A stretch of DNA of 64,000 bases from Rhodovulum sulfidophilum DSM 1374 (GCF_001633165.1 NZ_CP015418.1:1798001-1862000), one strand, 5' to 3'. Positions 53,846 to 63,664 are shown, counted from the stretch's first letter. Notes: generated by a model from the sequence alone, not told the origin. Made by a program: numbers and translations.

Positions 53846-54894
53846 GGGACGGACGCTTCGCCCCGGTCCGGACCCCGTTCGATCTGCCGCCCGAGGAGGG
53901 CGAGGCGGTCGAGATTGCCGAGGGCGTGCTCTGGATGCGGCTGCCGCTGCCCTCGCCGCTGAAGCATGTCAATGTCTTCGCCCTCGACGAGGGGCAGGGC
54001 TGGACGCTGGTCGATACCGGGCTGTCGACCGGCCGCAGCCGCGGGATCTGGGCCGCGCTGCTGGCCGGGCCGCTGGGCGGGCGCCCGGTCGAGCGGGTGA
54101 TCCTGACCCATCACCATCCCGACCATGTCGGGCTTGCGGGCTGGTTCCAGGCCGAGGCCGGGGCCGAGCTCTGGACCAGCCGCACCGCCTGGCTGTTCGC
54201 GCGGATGCTGACGCTTGACGAACAGCCGCGGCCGCGGCCCGAGACGCTCGATTTCTACCGCGGGGCCGGGATGGATCCGGCGCTTCTGGCCGAGCGCGCG
54301 GCCGAGCGGCCGTTCAACTTCGCCGATGTGGTGGCGCCGATGCCGCTGGGCTTCCGCGCGCTGGCCGAGGGCGACCGGATCCGCGCGGGCGGGCGCGACT
54401 GGGATGTGCGGCTGGGCGACGGGCATGCGCCTGACCATGTCACGCTCTGGAGCCGCGACGACGGGCTGGTGATCGGCGGCGATCAGCTTCTGTCCTCGAT
54501 CTCGCCCAATCTCGGGGTCTATGCCACCGAGCCGCTGAACGATCCGGTCGCGGGCTGGCTGGACAGCTGTACCCGCCTTGCCGCCCATGCGCGCGAGGAT
54601 CATCTGGTGCTGCCGGGCCACAAGCTGCCCTTCACCGGCCTGCCGACCCGTCTGGTGCAGCTGATCGAGAACCATCACGGCGCGCTGGCGCGGCTGCTCG
54701 AGGCCTTGGCCGAAGAGCGCACCGCCTGCGACTGTTTCGGGGTGCTCTACCGGCGCGAGATCGGCACGGCCGAATACGGGCTCGCGCTGGCCGAGGCGGT
54801 CGGCCATCTCAATCACCTCTACCTGACGGGCCGCGCGACCCGGCGGCGGCGGCCGGACGGCGCCTGGCTTTACCGCAGGAGCGGGGCGGCCTGA
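53842..54894 (+). CDS. MBL-fold metallo-hydrolase
   Basis: A 350-residue metallo-beta-lactamase-fold hydrolase. The zinc motif ILTHHHPDHVGLAGWFQ (HxHxDH) is near residue 92, with further ligands in GDGHAPDHVTLWS near 192 and VLPGHKLPFTG near 254. The start is GTG, overlapping the dehydrogenase stop as GTGA, so the two are coupled. Family members include thioesterases and glyoxalase II; coupling to an acyl-CoA dehydrogenase makes an acyl-CoA thioesterase role plausible. Confidence 0.88.
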   Translation: MRDGRFAPVRTPFDLPPEEGEAVEIAEGVLWMRLPLPSPLKHVNVFALDEGQGWTLVDTGLSTGRSRGIWAALLAGPLGGRPVERVILTHHHPDHVGLAGWFQAEAGAELWTSRTAWLFARMLTLDEQPRPRPETLDFYRGAGMDPALLAERAAERPFNFADVVAPMPLGFRALAEGDRIRAGGRDWDVRLGDGHAPDHVTLWSRDDGLVIGGDQLLSSISPNLGVYATEPLNDPVAGWLDSCTRLAAHAREDHLVLPGHKLPFTGLPTRLVQLIENHHGALARLLEALAEERTACDCFGVLYRREIGTAEYGLALAEAVGHLNHLYLTGRATRRRRPDGAWLYRRSGAA

Positions 54895-55167
54895 GCCCCG
54901 GCGGGAAAGCAGGCGTGGGCGGAATGCCACGCCGCGCCGCCGCGATGCGGCCCGCGCCCGGCTTCGAGGTGACAGCCGCGCGCCGCTCGACTAGGGTGCC
55001 GCGCAGCGGGCAGGCAGGGGACTTCGCGGGCATGGCAGCTTCTTGTACCGGCGCGGTGCGCCTGTCGGAATGCCGTGGCGCGCGCGACATTCCCCGCTTG
55101 TCCTTCCCTCATCTGCCGCATGCTCCGGTCCTCCGGGACGTGCCGCCCATTTCCGGTCTTTTCCACC

Positions 55168-55806
55168 ATGTTCCGTTTCCTGATCGCCTGTCTGCTTCCG
55201 CTGTTCCTGCTCGGCTGCGGCGCCCAGCCCGTCTGGGCGCCTGACGAGGATGTCGCCCGCGCCGCCTATCGCGACAAGGCCCCGCCCTCGATCACGCTTT
55301 ACACCATGGTCAACAACCGCTCGGGCGCGGGTGGCCATTCCGCGCTGCTGATCAATGCCAGCCAGCGGGTGATATTCGACCCGGCCGGAAGCTGGTGGCA
55401 CCGCTTGGCCCCCGAGCGCAATGACGTGATCTACGGCATCACGCCGACGATGCTGGACTTCTACATCGACTACCATGCCCGCGAGACCTATCACGTGGTC
55501 GAGCAGACCCTGCAGGTCTCGCCCGAACTGGCCGAGCAGGCGCTGCGTATCGTCGAGGGCTATGGCGCGGTGCCCAAGGCGATGTGCGCCCGCTCGACCA
55601 GCGATGTGCTGAACCGGCTGCCGGGCTTCGAGAGCATCCCGCATACGCTCCGGCCGATCAAGGTGATGGAGGCTTTCGGCAAGCTGCCCGGCGTCACCAC
55701 CCGCAAGATCTACGATGACGATCCGGACGAACACGAAGAGCTGCTGCGCGAACAGCAGCGCGCCCGGTTCGACAAGCTGGTCGAGGGGATCGCCGAGGGC
55801 CGCTGA
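55168..55806 (+). CDS. Lipoprotein with possible permuted NlpC/P60-like fold
   Basis: A 212-residue lipoprotein: signal sequence FRFLIACLLPLFLLGCGAQ with lipobox LLGC at residues 14-17. I do not recognise its family with certainty. A His in SGAGGHSALLINASQ (near residue 60) and a Cys in KAMCARSTSDVLNRL (near 145) occur in the order His-then-Cys seen in circularly permuted NlpC/P60 cysteine hydrolases. That comparison is an inference only. The C-terminus is charged and helical. It is monocistronic; a strong hairpin follows it. Confidence 0.75.
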   Translation: MFRFLIACLLPLFLLGCGAQPVWAPDEDVARAAYRDKAPPSITLYTMVNNRSGAGGHSALLINASQRVIFDPAGSWWHRLAPERNDVIYGITPTMLDFYIDYHARETYHVVEQTLQVSPELAEQALRIVEGYGAVPKAMCARSTSDVLNRLPGFESIPHTLRPIKVMEAFGKLPGVTTRKIYDDDPDEHEELLREQQRARFDKLVEGIAEGR

Positions 55807-55845
55807 GGCCCCGAGCCCCAGGACCCCGAGCGTCAAGATCGGAGT

Positions 55846-55872
55846 GGCGCGGCGGCGGTTTTGCGCCGCGCC
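55846..55872. terminator. Hairpin between convergent lipoprotein and azlD genes
   Basis: Nine-bp perfect arms GGCGCGGCG / CGCCGCGCC around the loop GCGGTTTTG, in the 77-bp gap between convergent genes. The stem is very stable in either strand and probably ends transcription from both sides, though T-runs are lacking. Confidence 0.5.
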
Positions 55873-55883
55873 GCCCGGGGCGC

Positions 55884-56213
55884 TCAGCCCAGGAGGAACA
55901 GCATGGCGTAAAGCGTGGCCGCGCCAGCGCAGATCGCGGCGATCACCGATTTCCGCCACCAGCCGACCGCGACGGTGACGAAGGCCGCGGCCAGCCGGGC
56001 CGGATCGGGGTCGCCGCCGGTGGCCTCCGGCCAGGCCACGGCGGGCGCGACCAGCGCGGGCAGCACCGCCACCGGCGTGTAGCGCAGATGGCGCAGCAGC
56101 CAGTCCGGCAACTGCCGCCCGCCCATCGCGCCGAGGAAGGAAAACCGCAACAGGAAGGTGCCGATCCCGAGCGCGACGATGATCGCCCAGGTCTCTGCGA
56201 TGCTCCAGTCCAT
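55884..56213 (-). CDS. azlD: AzlD-family branched-chain amino acid exporter subunit
   Basis: A 109-residue hydrophobic protein with about three to four membrane helices, the small partner of AzlC. LGIGTFLLRFSFLGAMGGRQ near residue 15 and LRYTPVAVLPALVAPAVAWP near 42 are family-typical. Its ATG directly follows the azlC stop (TAGATG), with GGGAG 8 bases upstream. Together they export branched-chain amino acids or analogues. Confidence 0.92.
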   Translation of the reverse strand: MDWSIAETWAIIVALGIGTFLLRFSFLGAMGGRQLPDWLLRHLRYTPVAVLPALVAPAVAWPEATGGDPDPARLAAAFVTVAVGWWRKSVIAAICAGAATLYAMLFLLG

Positions 56214-56918
56214 CTAGCGCGCTCCCATCCGGCGTTCGATCTCGGCCCCGACCGCCATGCCCGCGACCGCCGCGATCATGAGCCCCAGATTGTAGGGCAG
56301 CCCGGCGAAGACCAGTGCCAGCGCGACCGAGCTGCCTGCGGCCGCGACATGGGCCGGCGTGCGCAGCGCCGGGGCGACCATCGCGAGGAAGGTGATCGGC
56401 AGCGCGAAATCGAGCGCGAATTCCGGCGGGATGCTGCGCCCGACAAGGGCGCCGACCAGGGTCATGCCGTACCAGGTGGGCAGCAGCGGCGTGGCCGCCC
56501 CGGCATAGAAGGCGATCCGCTCGGCCACGCCCATTTCGGGGCGCGCCTCATAGCGGGCATGCGCGACGGCATAGGTCTGGTCGAACAGCGAATAGGCCAC
56601 CAGCGCCCGCTGCCAGAGCGGTGCTGGCCCGAGATAGGGCGTCAGCGAGGCCGAATACATCGCCATCCGCATGTTCACCGCCAGCGCGGTCAGGATGATG
56701 ACGGCGGCATGGGCGTTCTCGGCCATCAGCTGGACCGCCGAGAACTGTGCCGCGCCCGCGACCACCACCACCGAGAAGCCCATCACCTCGGGCAGGGCAA
56801 GCCCGGCCTCGGTTGCCACGACGCCGAACAGCAGCGCGAAGGGCACGATTATCAGAAGGAAGGGCGTGCCCTGGGTCAGGCCGGTGAGATAGGCGGATTT
56901 CCGGGTGGAGGCGGGCAT
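56214..56918 (-). CDS. azlC: AzlC-family branched-chain amino acid exporter
   Basis: A 234-residue integral membrane protein, the large subunit of an AzlCD exporter. Recognisable: PFALLFGVVATEAGLALPEV near residue 26, FSVVVVAGAAQFSAVQLMAE near 48, and AVNMRMAMYSASLTPYLG near 80. It is the first gene of the azlCD pair and divergent from mobA with an 80-bp spacer. Confidence 0.94.
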   Translation of the reverse strand: MPASTRKSAYLTGLTQGTPFLLIIVPFALLFGVVATEAGLALPEVMGFSVVVVAGAAQFSAVQLMAENAHAAVIILTALAVNMRMAMYSASLTPYLGPAPLWQRALVAYSLFDQTYAVAHARYEARPEMGVAERIAFYAGAATPLLPTWYGMTLVGALVGRSIPPEFALDFALPITFLAMVAPALRTPAHVAAAGSSVALALVFAGLPYNLGLMIAAVAGMAVGAEIERRMGAR

Positions 56919-56998
56919 GGCGGCGGACTAATCTTGCGGCAGATCCGTCGGGCGTAAGGTGCCGACGGACCGGATGCAATCGCAAAACCGGAGGCGGA

Positions 56999-57610
56999 AT
57001 GCGGATCTTCGGAACGATATTGGCAGGCGGGCAGGGCCGCCGCCTCGGCGGTGTCGACAAGGCTTTGCTGCGGCTTGGCGGCGAGACCCTGCTTGAGCGC
57101 GCCGCCGGACGGCTGGGGCCGCAGGTCGAGCGGCTGGCGCTGAGCGCGAACGGTCCCGAGGCGGCCTATCGCGCCGCCGGGCTGGCGCGCGAGGATGCCG
57201 TTCTGCCCGACCCGCCGCCCGGCGATCTGGGGCCGCTTGCGGGCGTGCTGGCGGGGCTCGACTGGGCCGGGGCGGGGGGCGCCGACTGGCTGGTGACGGC
57301 GGCCGTCGACACGCCCTTCCTGCCCTGCGATCTGGTGCCGCGCCTGCTGCTGGCGGTTGAGACGGCCGGGACGGCGGGCATGGCGATGGCGGCCAGCGGC
57401 GGGCGGCGCCATCCGACGGCGGCGCTCTGGCCGGTGGCGCTTCGGGACGAGCTGGCCGCCGAGCTGGCAGGCGGGCTGCGCAAGCTTGGCGCCTTCGGGG
57501 CGGCACGCGGCGCGGCCCTGGCCGAGTTTGCGACCGGTCCCGGCCCCGATCCGTTCTTCAACATCAACACCGCCGAGGATCTGGCGGCGGCCGGGGCCGC
57601 GCTGCGATGA
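56999..57610 (+). CDS. mobA: Molybdenum cofactor guanylyltransferase (MobA)
   Basis: Attaches GMP to molybdopterin to form the MGD cofactor. It is 203 residues long. The nucleotide-binding start TILAGGQGRRLGGVDKALLR is at residues 6-25, and the metal-site TAAVDTPFLPCDL near 100 and FNINTAEDL near 188 follow. GGAGG lies before the ATG. It overlaps the following broken gene by ATGA, a sign of a former coupled operon. Confidence 0.95.
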   Translation: MRIFGTILAGGQGRRLGGVDKALLRLGGETLLERAAGRLGPQVERLALSANGPEAAYRAAGLAREDAVLPDPPPGDLGPLAGVLAGLDWAGAGGADWLVTAAVDTPFLPCDLVPRLLLAVETAGTAGMAMAASGGRRHPTAALWPVALRDELAAELAGGLRKLGAFGAARGAALAEFATGPGPDPFFNINTAEDLAAAGAALR

Positions 57611-58252
57611 GCGGGCTCGATACCGTCATCATGGCCGACTGGTCGGCCCGCTCGGGCCGTTCTCCGGCGCGGCCCTCCTCTGACGCGATCTGGATCGCGG
57701 TCGCGCGCCAGGGCTGGACGACCGCGACGGCCTATTTCCGCACCCGCGCCACGGCCGAGGCGGCGCTTGCGGATCTTCTGGAGGGCGAACGCCGTGCCGG
57801 GCTTTGCCCGGCATCGCCGGGTCGAGCATGTGCTGCGCGACCGGGGCGGCCCGGGTCGGGCGGTCAAGAGCGTCTGGCAGCTTTACGGTGCGGGCGCGGT
57901 CGGCTCGCAGGTGCTGGTCGGGCTGCCGATGCTGCACCGACTGGCACAGCGGTTCGGAGCCGATCTGGCGGTCTGGCCGTTTGATACGGAAGAGGCACCG
58001 CTCACTCTGGCCGAGATCTATCCGGCGATGATCGGCCCGGAGGTGGCCGAGGCGCTGGCCGCGCGGCCCGGACAGATCCCCGATGAGGTTCAGGTGCGGC
58101 TGATGGCCGGGGCGGTGCTGGCGGCCGAGGACACGGATGCCCTGCTGGGCGTGCCGTCTGTACCGGATCTGGCCGAGGAAGGATGGATCCTCGGGACCGC
58201 CGCGCCCGGGCTTCTGCGGGCCGGGGCCGCGCTCAGCCGAACATGCCGGTGA
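57607..58252 (+). pseudogene. Broken gene downstream of mobA
   Basis: Two pieces of one protein in different frames. The first (57607 to about 57800) encodes MSGLDTVIMADWSARSGRSP and on to LADLLEGERRAG. The second (from about 57794, +1 frame, to 58252) encodes ARHRRVEHVLRDRGGPGRAV, then SVWQLYGAGAVGSQVLVGLP, and ends with EEGWILGTAAPGLL. From memory, intact homologues beside mobA in Rhodobacterales are longer and contain a middle segment that is absent here, so an internal deletion plus frameshift is likely. A pair of separate small genes is the less likely alternative. Confidence 0.6.
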
Positions 58253-59273
58253 CGCGGCCGAGCAGCATGAAGGCGCGGGCGGTGCGGGTCTCGGCCAGAT
58301 CGTTGAGATCCTGATCGCTGGCAGCCTGCTCGAATTCGACCAGGATCCGATCGAACTGGCGCAGGAAGTGATGCGCGACGTCGCGGAAGATCGGGTCCTT
58401 CTTCATCCGCGCCGCGGTCAGCGCCAGGCAGGAGCGGTCGCGCACGCCGCCCAGGGCCGAAACCGGCAGCCCGCGTTCGCCCTGGGCAAAGCGGCGCCAG
58501 ATCTCGGGACGGGCGCGGTCGGGCTGCAGGTCGTCCATGTAGATCCCTTCCTCGCTGAGAAGGGTCAGGATGTCCTGGGCAGAGCGCACCAGCTTGGCAG
58601 CGATGCGATCGTCGAGCGCGCGGCGCAGCGCCCGGAACCCGGCCCGGTCCGCGGTGTTCTCGGGGAAGTTCAGCGCCCGCACGAATTCCTCGGTGGTCAG
58701 TGGCGGAACATCCTCGACAGGGCCGTCGAGCGCGAGGCTCGGCTGCGGATCGGAGGCGGTCCTGGCCGGGCGGGCAGCGGGCGCGCCGGGCGGCTGGGCC
58801 TCGACCGAGACCGGCGCATCGGCGGTTTCGGTGGCGCGGTCGCGCCGGGTGGCGAATGTGGCGATCGCGTCCTGGGTTTCGCGCTGGGCGCGGGCCAGAT
58901 CCTCGATGCGCTTTTCCATCGAGGGGCGGCTGTCCGGGCCCGGGCCCTGCTGCTGGTGCAGATAGGCAAGCCGCAGCGCATCGGCCGCCGCCTGCAGCCG
59001 TGCCGCCTCCTCGCGCAGCGTCCTTGCGGCGCGCGCGCCCTGGGCCACGACCCAGATCAGCCCGACCGGCATCGTCACGGCCAGAACCGCGACCACGGTG
59101 CCGAGCGCGCCATCCTCGCCGGCCGTGTCCGACCCGGCCAGAACCGCGACCGACAGGCCGAGCCAGACCAGGCTCAGCAGCCCGGCGCCGATCTCGATCC
59201 GGGACAGCCCGCCGCGGCGACCTGCCGCGAGGAGCCCGATATCGAACGGCTTCTTGGTGTCCTTCTCCGCCAT
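58233..59273 (-). CDS. Uncharacterised membrane protein with coiled coil
   Basis: A 346-residue protein with no family I can name. The N-terminus has two membrane helices (about residues 28-48 IGAGLLSLVWLGLSVAVLAG and 58-80). A coiled coil (AARTLREEAARLQAAADALR) follows, then a Pro/Ala-rich linker, and a helical C-terminal domain from about residue 180 (EEFVRALNFPENTADRAGFR). It appears to be a conserved Rhodobacterales type, from memory. Its last 20 bp overlap the convergent broken gene, which may have decayed into it. It lies 25 bp upstream of nothing else on its strand but greA begins separately at 59769. Confidence 0.75.
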   Translation of the reverse strand: MAEKDTKKPFDIGLLAAGRRGGLSRIEIGAGLLSLVWLGLSVAVLAGSDTAGEDGALGTVVAVLAVTMPVGLIWVVAQGARAARTLREEAARLQAAADALRLAYLHQQQGPGPDSRPSMEKRIEDLARAQRETQDAIATFATRRDRATETADAPVSVEAQPPGAPAARPARTASDPQPSLALDGPVEDVPPLTTEEFVRALNFPENTADRAGFRALRRALDDRIAAKLVRSAQDILTLLSEEGIYMDDLQPDRARPEIWRRFAQGERGLPVSALGGVRDRSCLALTAARMKKDPIFRDVAHHFLRQFDRILVEFEQAASDQDLNDLAETRTARAFMLLGRVTGMFG

Positions 59274-59298
59274 GCCAGCGGTCCCGTCGGTGATGATG

Positions 59299-59769
59299 TC
59301 AGATGTAGCGGATGCTGAGCACCTCGTAGCTGCGCTCGCCTCCGGGCGTGCGCACCTCGACGCTGTCGCCTTCTTCCTTGCCGATCAGCGCCCGGGCCAG
59401 CGGCGACTTGATGTTGAGCAGGCATTTCTCGATATCGGCCTCGGCCTCGCCGACGATCTGGTAGGTCTTCTCTTCGTCGGTATCCTCGTCGGCAAGCGTC
59501 ACCGTGGCGCCGAACTTGATCGGACCCGAGAGCTTGGCCGGGTCGATCACCTCGGCGCGCGACAGAAGCCCCTCGATCTCCTTGATGCGGCCCTCGATGA
59601 AGCTCTGCTTTTCGCGGGCGGCATGGTATTCGGCGTTTTCCGACAGGTCGCCATGTTCGCGTGCTTCGGAGATGGCCCGGATCACGGCGGGACGCTCGAC
59701 GCTTTTCAGCGTCTTGAGTTCTTCGTCGAGCGCGGTGCAGCCCGCGCGGGTCATGGGTATCTTTTCCAT
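59299..59769 (-). CDS. greA: Transcription elongation factor GreA
   Basis: Stimulates transcript cleavage by backtracked RNA polymerase. It is 156 residues long: an N-terminal coiled-coil hairpin containing the acidic tip ([20 protein letters not shown] near residue 33) and a C-terminal FKBP-like domain ([20 protein letters not shown]). Length and motifs are standard. The stop lies 25 bp before the start of the downstream membrane-protein gene, so they may be co-transcribed. Confidence 0.96.
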   Translation of the reverse strand: MEKIPMTRAGCTALDEELKTLKSVERPAVIRAISEAREHGDLSENAEYHAAREKQSFIEGRIKEIEGLLSRAEVIDPAKLSGPIKFGATVTLADEDTDEEKTYQIVGEAEADIEKCLLNIKSPLARALIGKEEGDSVEVRTPGGERSYEVLSIRYI

Positions 59770-60099
59770 AGGACTCTTCGGACAGTTTACATGATTACAT
59801 GACAGAAGGCGGGCCGCAGGGGCCCGCCGTCTTCGTGTGGGTCGCCTTACCCTGACCGCAGTGCGGAGGCAATTGCAAGAGGCGAAAGCCCCGCATCCGG
59901 CGCCGGAGCCGGGGCAGGCGGTTCGCCGCAGATGCGCCACAGGCGGACGGCAGACAGGGTAAAGACTATTCGTTTTCTGATGGTGCCCCCCAGTGAAATG
60001 ATGTTGCCGAACAATTGAATTGACCGCCCGGCTGAGTTAACGGTTTGCCGACAGACTCCAGCCAGGGCGGCCGGGCGCCGGCCGAATAAGGGTATTCGC
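59770..60099. other. Divergent promoter region between greA and ETF-QO
   Basis: About 330 bp without a gene. It contains a hairpin-capable repeat GGCGGGCC-GCAGG-GGCCCGCC (59808-59828) and an imperfect 28-bp palindrome at 59888-59915 (arms GCCCCG..TCCGGC and GCCGGA..CGGGGC). A direct repeat CATGTAA occurs near 59786-59801 on the minus strand, close to the greA start. Both genes' promoters must be here, but I could not assign clear -35/-10 pairs. Confidence 0.5.
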
Positions 60100-61749
60100 A
60101 TGGCCGAGATCGAACGGGAATCGATGGAATACGACGTGGTGATCGTCGGAGCCGGGCCCTCGGGGCTTTCGGCGGCGATCCGCCTGAAGGAACTCGATCC
60201 CGAGCTTTCGGTCGTGGTGCTCGAGAAGGGCTCGGAGGTCGGCGCGCATATCCTGTCGGGCGCGGTGCTCGACCCGATCGGGCTGAAGGCGCTGTTTCCC
60301 GACTGGAAGGACCGCGGCGCGCCGGTGAACGTGCCGGTCAAGGAGGACAATTTCGTCTTTCTCGGCAAGAGCGGCAACCTGCGCTTTCCCAACTGGCTGA
60401 TGCCGCCCTTGATGTCGAACCATGGCAAGTACATCGTCTCGATGGGCAATGTCTGCCGCTGGCTGGCCGAACAGGCCGAGGCGCTGGGGGTCGAGATCTT
60501 TCCCGGCATGGCCTGCTCGGAACTGGTCTGGGGCGAGGATGGCGCGGTCAGGGGCGTCGTCGCGGGCGAGTTCGGGCGGCAGGCCGACGGCACGCCGGGG
60601 CCGAATTACGAGCCGGGAATGGAGCTGCACGGCAAGTATGTCTTCATCGCCGAGGGCGTGCGCGGTTCGCTGGCCAAGCAGATCATCGCCAGGCACGAGC
60701 TTTCGAAGGACCGCGACCCGCAGAAATACGGGCTCGGCATGAAGGAAGTCTGGGAGATCGATCCCAAGAAGCACCGGCTGGGGACGGTCACCCATACCAT
60801 GGGCTGGCCGCTCAACGGCAATGGCGGCGGCGGCTCCTTCATCTACCATGCCGAGAACAACCAGATCTATATCGGCTTCGTCGTCCATCTGAACTACCGC
60901 AACCCCCATCTCGCCCCTTACATGGAGTTCCAGCGCTTCAAGCATCACCCGATGGTGGCCGAGCTGCTGGAGGGCGGCAAGCGCGTGGCCTATGGCGCGC
61001 GGGCGATCTCGGAGGGCGGCTATCAGTCGATCCCGCAGGCGGCCTTCCCCGGGGGTGTGCTGCTGGGCTGTTCGGCCGGGCTCGTGAACGTGCCGCGGAT
61101 CAAGGGCAACCACAATGCGATGATGTCGGGGATCGAGGCCGCCAAGGCCGCGGTCGCGGCGATCAAGGCGGGGCGTGCGGGCGACGTGCTCAGCGACTAT
61201 GACGAGGCGCTGCATGCGGGCGACATCGCCAGGGACCTGAAGAAGGTGCGCAACGTCAAGCCGCTCTGGTCGAAATATGGCGGCTTCCTGGCCACCATGC
61301 TGGGCGGTTTCGACATGTGGGTCGCGCATCTGACCGGCTGGAACCCGCTCGGGACCATCCATCACGACAAGACCGATGCCGCCGCCACCGGCAAGGCCGC
61401 CGACTTCCCGAAGATCGACTATCCCAAGCCCGACGGCAAGATCAGCTTCGACCGGCTGACCAATGTGGCCTTCTCCTTCACCAATCACGAGGAAAGCCAG
61501 CCCTGCCACCTGCGGCTGACCGATCCCGATGTGCCGGTCAGGGTCAACCTGCCCGACTATGCCGAACCGGCGCAGCGCTATTGCCCGGCCGGGGTCTATG
61601 AGGTGGTCGACGAGGGCCAGGATGCGCGCTTCGTGATCAATTTCCAGAACTGCGTGCATTGCAAGACCTGCGATATCAAGGACCCGAGCCAGAACATCAC
61701 CTGGGTCACGCCGCAGGGGGGCGACGGGCCGAACTATCCCAATATGTGA
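60100..61749 (+). CDS. Electron transfer flavoprotein-ubiquinone oxidoreductase
   Basis: Membrane-associated flavo-iron-sulfur enzyme passing electrons from ETF to ubiquinone, completing acyl-CoA dehydrogenase reactions. It is 549 residues long. FAD-binding VVIVGAGPSGLSAAIRLKEL is near residue 13, GWPLNGNGGGGSFIYHAENN near 235, and the 4Fe-4S cysteines in RYCPAGVYE and NFQNCVHCKTCDIKDP near 490-525. All four cluster ligands are present. It is monocistronic. Confidence 0.96.
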   Translation: MAEIERESMEYDVVIVGAGPSGLSAAIRLKELDPELSVVVLEKGSEVGAHILSGAVLDPIGLKALFPDWKDRGAPVNVPVKEDNFVFLGKSGNLRFPNWLMPPLMSNHGKYIVSMGNVCRWLAEQAEALGVEIFPGMACSELVWGEDGAVRGVVAGEFGRQADGTPGPNYEPGMELHGKYVFIAEGVRGSLAKQIIARHELSKDRDPQKYGLGMKEVWEIDPKKHRLGTVTHTMGWPLNGNGGGGSFIYHAENNQIYIGFVVHLNYRNPHLAPYMEFQRFKHHPMVAELLEGGKRVAYGARAISEGGYQSIPQAAFPGGVLLGCSAGLVNVPRIKGNHNAMMSGIEAAKAAVAAIKAGRAGDVLSDYDEALHAGDIARDLKKVRNVKPLWSKYGGFLATMLGGFDMWVAHLTGWNPLGTIHHDKTDAAATGKAADFPKIDYPKPDGKISFDRLTNVAFSFTNHEESQPCHLRLTDPDVPVRVNLPDYAEPAQRYCPAGVYEVVDEGQDARFVINFQNCVHCKTCDIKDPSQNITWVTPQGGDGPNYPNM

Positions 61750-61936
61750 GCCCGGCATGTGAAGATCGCGGCCTCGGCGGGCGCCTGTCCGCCGGGACAG
61801 GCGCATGCAAATGGCCAGCTTCGGCGCTACCGGGCAGGCCGGGCTGTCACATCCGCGCGACGGCGGGTCCGATTGCGCACCGCGCGTCCGCCGGTGCATT
61901 GCCTTGGACCCCCTGCGGCTCTACCCTGCCGGAAAA

Positions 61937-63664
61937 ATGAACAGGAGAGCATTCTTGGCCAATTCGCTGCCGCGCCTCGCCGCCCTGGCTGCCCTGGGGC
62001 TTGCCGCGCTGACACCGGCTGCGCCGGCCCATGCCGATCAGGGCGTCTCGGGCGCCTATCTGGCCGCGCGCCAGGCGAGCTTTCTCAGCGACTACCGCGC
62101 CGCGGCGGTCTATTTCACCGAGGCGCTGGCCGCCGATCCCGCCAATCCTCGGTTGCTGGAAAATGCGATGACCGCCTTCGTCGGGCTGGGGGAGGTCGAG
62201 AAGGCGGTGCCGGTCGCCCGCCGGATCGCGACGCAGGGCAATCCCGATCAGCTGGCCAGTCTGGTGCTGATGGCCGATCAGATCCGGCAGGGGCAATATG
62301 ACCGGGTGCTGGCCGATTTCGAGGCCGGGCGGCGTACCGCGCCGCTTGTCGACGGGCTGATCCGGGCCTGGGCGCTGTTCGGTCAGGGCCGGATGGGCGA
62401 TGCGCTCGAGGCGTTCGACGCCGCGGCGGCGCAGACCGGGCTGAAGGCGTTCGGGCTTTATCACAAGGCGCTGGCGCTGGCGGCTGTCGGCGATTTCGAG
62501 GGGGCCGACCGGATCTTCTCGGGAGAGGCCGAGGGGCCGCTGCGCGCCACGCGGCGCGGTGTGCTGGCCCATGTCGAGGTGCTGAGCCAGCTGGAACGCA
62601 ACGATGACGCCATCGAGCTGATCGACGCGGCCTTCGGCAGCGAGGCCGATCCGGGCGTGGCCGAGATCCGCGCGCGGCTGGCCGAGGGCGACGTCCTGCC
62701 TTTCGATGCCATCGACGGGGCGGCGGGTGGCGCGGCCGAGGTGTTCTTCACCGTTGCCAGTGCGCTGAACGGCGATGCGCTGGACGGCTACACCCTGCTT
62801 TACGCCCGTCTGGCCCAGTTCCTCGCGCCGGGAAATTCCGATGCGATCCTGCTGGCGGCGGGGCTGCTCGAGGCGCAGGACCGCTACGAGCTGGCGACCG
62901 AGGCCTATGCCGCCGTGCCGGCCGACGATCCGGCCTTCTATGCCGCCGAGCTTGGCCGCGCCGAGGCGATGCGCCATGCGGGCGATGCCGAGGGCGCGGT
63001 CGAGACCCTGCGCGGGCTGGCCGATACCTATCCCGACATTGCCATCGTCCAGGTGACGCTGGGCGATGCGCTGCGCGGTCAGGAGCGCTTTGACGAGGCA
63101 TTGCAGGCCTATGACGCCGCCATCGCGCTGTTCGACGAGACCGCCCGCGGCCAGTGGATCGTCTATTATGCCCGCGGCATCTCCTATGAGCGGCTCGGCC
63201 GCTGGCCCGAGGCCGAGGCCGATTTCCGCAAGGCGCTGGAGCTTGAACCCGACCAGCCGCAGGTGCTGAATTATCTGGGCTATTCCTATCTCGAGATGAA
63301 CACCAATCTCGACGAGGCGATGACGATGATCGAGCGCGCCGTCGCGGCCCGGCCCGATGACGGCTATATCACCGACAGCTTGGGCTGGGGGCTCTACCGG
63401 CTTGGCCGCTATAGCGAGGCGGTGCCGCATATGGAGCGCGCGACCGCGCTGATGCCGGTCGATCCCGTCATCAACGACCATCTGGGCGATGTCTACTGGG
63501 CGGTGGGCCGCAAGGTCGAGGCGCGGTTCCAGTGGCACCGGGCGCTGTCCTTCGGGCCGGAGGAGGCCGAGGCCGAGCGTATCCGCCGCAAGCTGGAGGT
63601 CGGGCTCGACACGGTGCTTAAGGAAGAGGGGGCGCCGCCGCTCCGGGCTGCCAATGACGGTTGA
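61937..63664 (+). CDS. Exported tetratricopeptide-repeat protein
   Basis: A 575-residue protein with an N-terminal signal peptide ([20 protein letters not shown], likely cleaved after AHA). At least eight TPR-like units follow, clearest in the C-terminal half: [60 protein letters not shown] and [20 protein letters not shown]. It is probably a periplasmic scaffold. The ATG follows GGAAAA directly, a weak site. Its end overlaps ispE by 11 bp, so the two are coupled. Confidence 0.88.
   Translation: MNRRAFLANSLPRLAALAALGLAALTPAAPAHADQGVSGAYLAARQASFLSDYRAAAVYFTEALAADPANPRLLENAMTAFVGLGEVEKAVPVARRIATQGNPDQLASLVLMADQIRQGQYDRVLADFEAGRRTAPLVDGLIRAWALFGQGRMGDALEAFDAAAAQTGLKAFGLYHKALALAAVGDFEGADRIFSGEAEGPLRATRRGVLAHVEVLSQLERNDDAIELIDAAFGSEADPGVAEIRARLAEGDVLPFDAIDGAAGGAAEVFFTVASALNGDALDGYTLLYARLAQFLAPGNSDAILLAAGLLEAQDRYELATEAYAAVPADDPAFYAAELGRAEAMRHAGDAEGAVETLRGLADTYPDIAIVQVTLGDALRGQERFDEALQAYDAAIALFDETARGQWIVYYARGISYERLGRWPEAEADFRKALELEPDQPQVLNYLGYSYLEMNTNLDEAMTMIERAVAARPDDGYITDSLGWGLYRLGRYSEAVPHMERATALMPVDPVINDHLGDVYWAVGRKVEARFQWHRALSFGPEEAEAERIRRKLEVGLDTVLKEEGAPPLRAANDG

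Noticed and set aside
57767..58252. Second half of the broken gene as an independent gene
   Set aside because: Its GTG start has no ribosome-binding site and its sequence continues the family of the first piece, so one broken gene is the simpler reading.
59888..59915. 28-bp imperfect palindrome as an operator or terminator
   Set aside because: It lies between divergent genes and is GC-rich; chance pairing in GC-rich DNA cannot be excluded and no second copy was seen.
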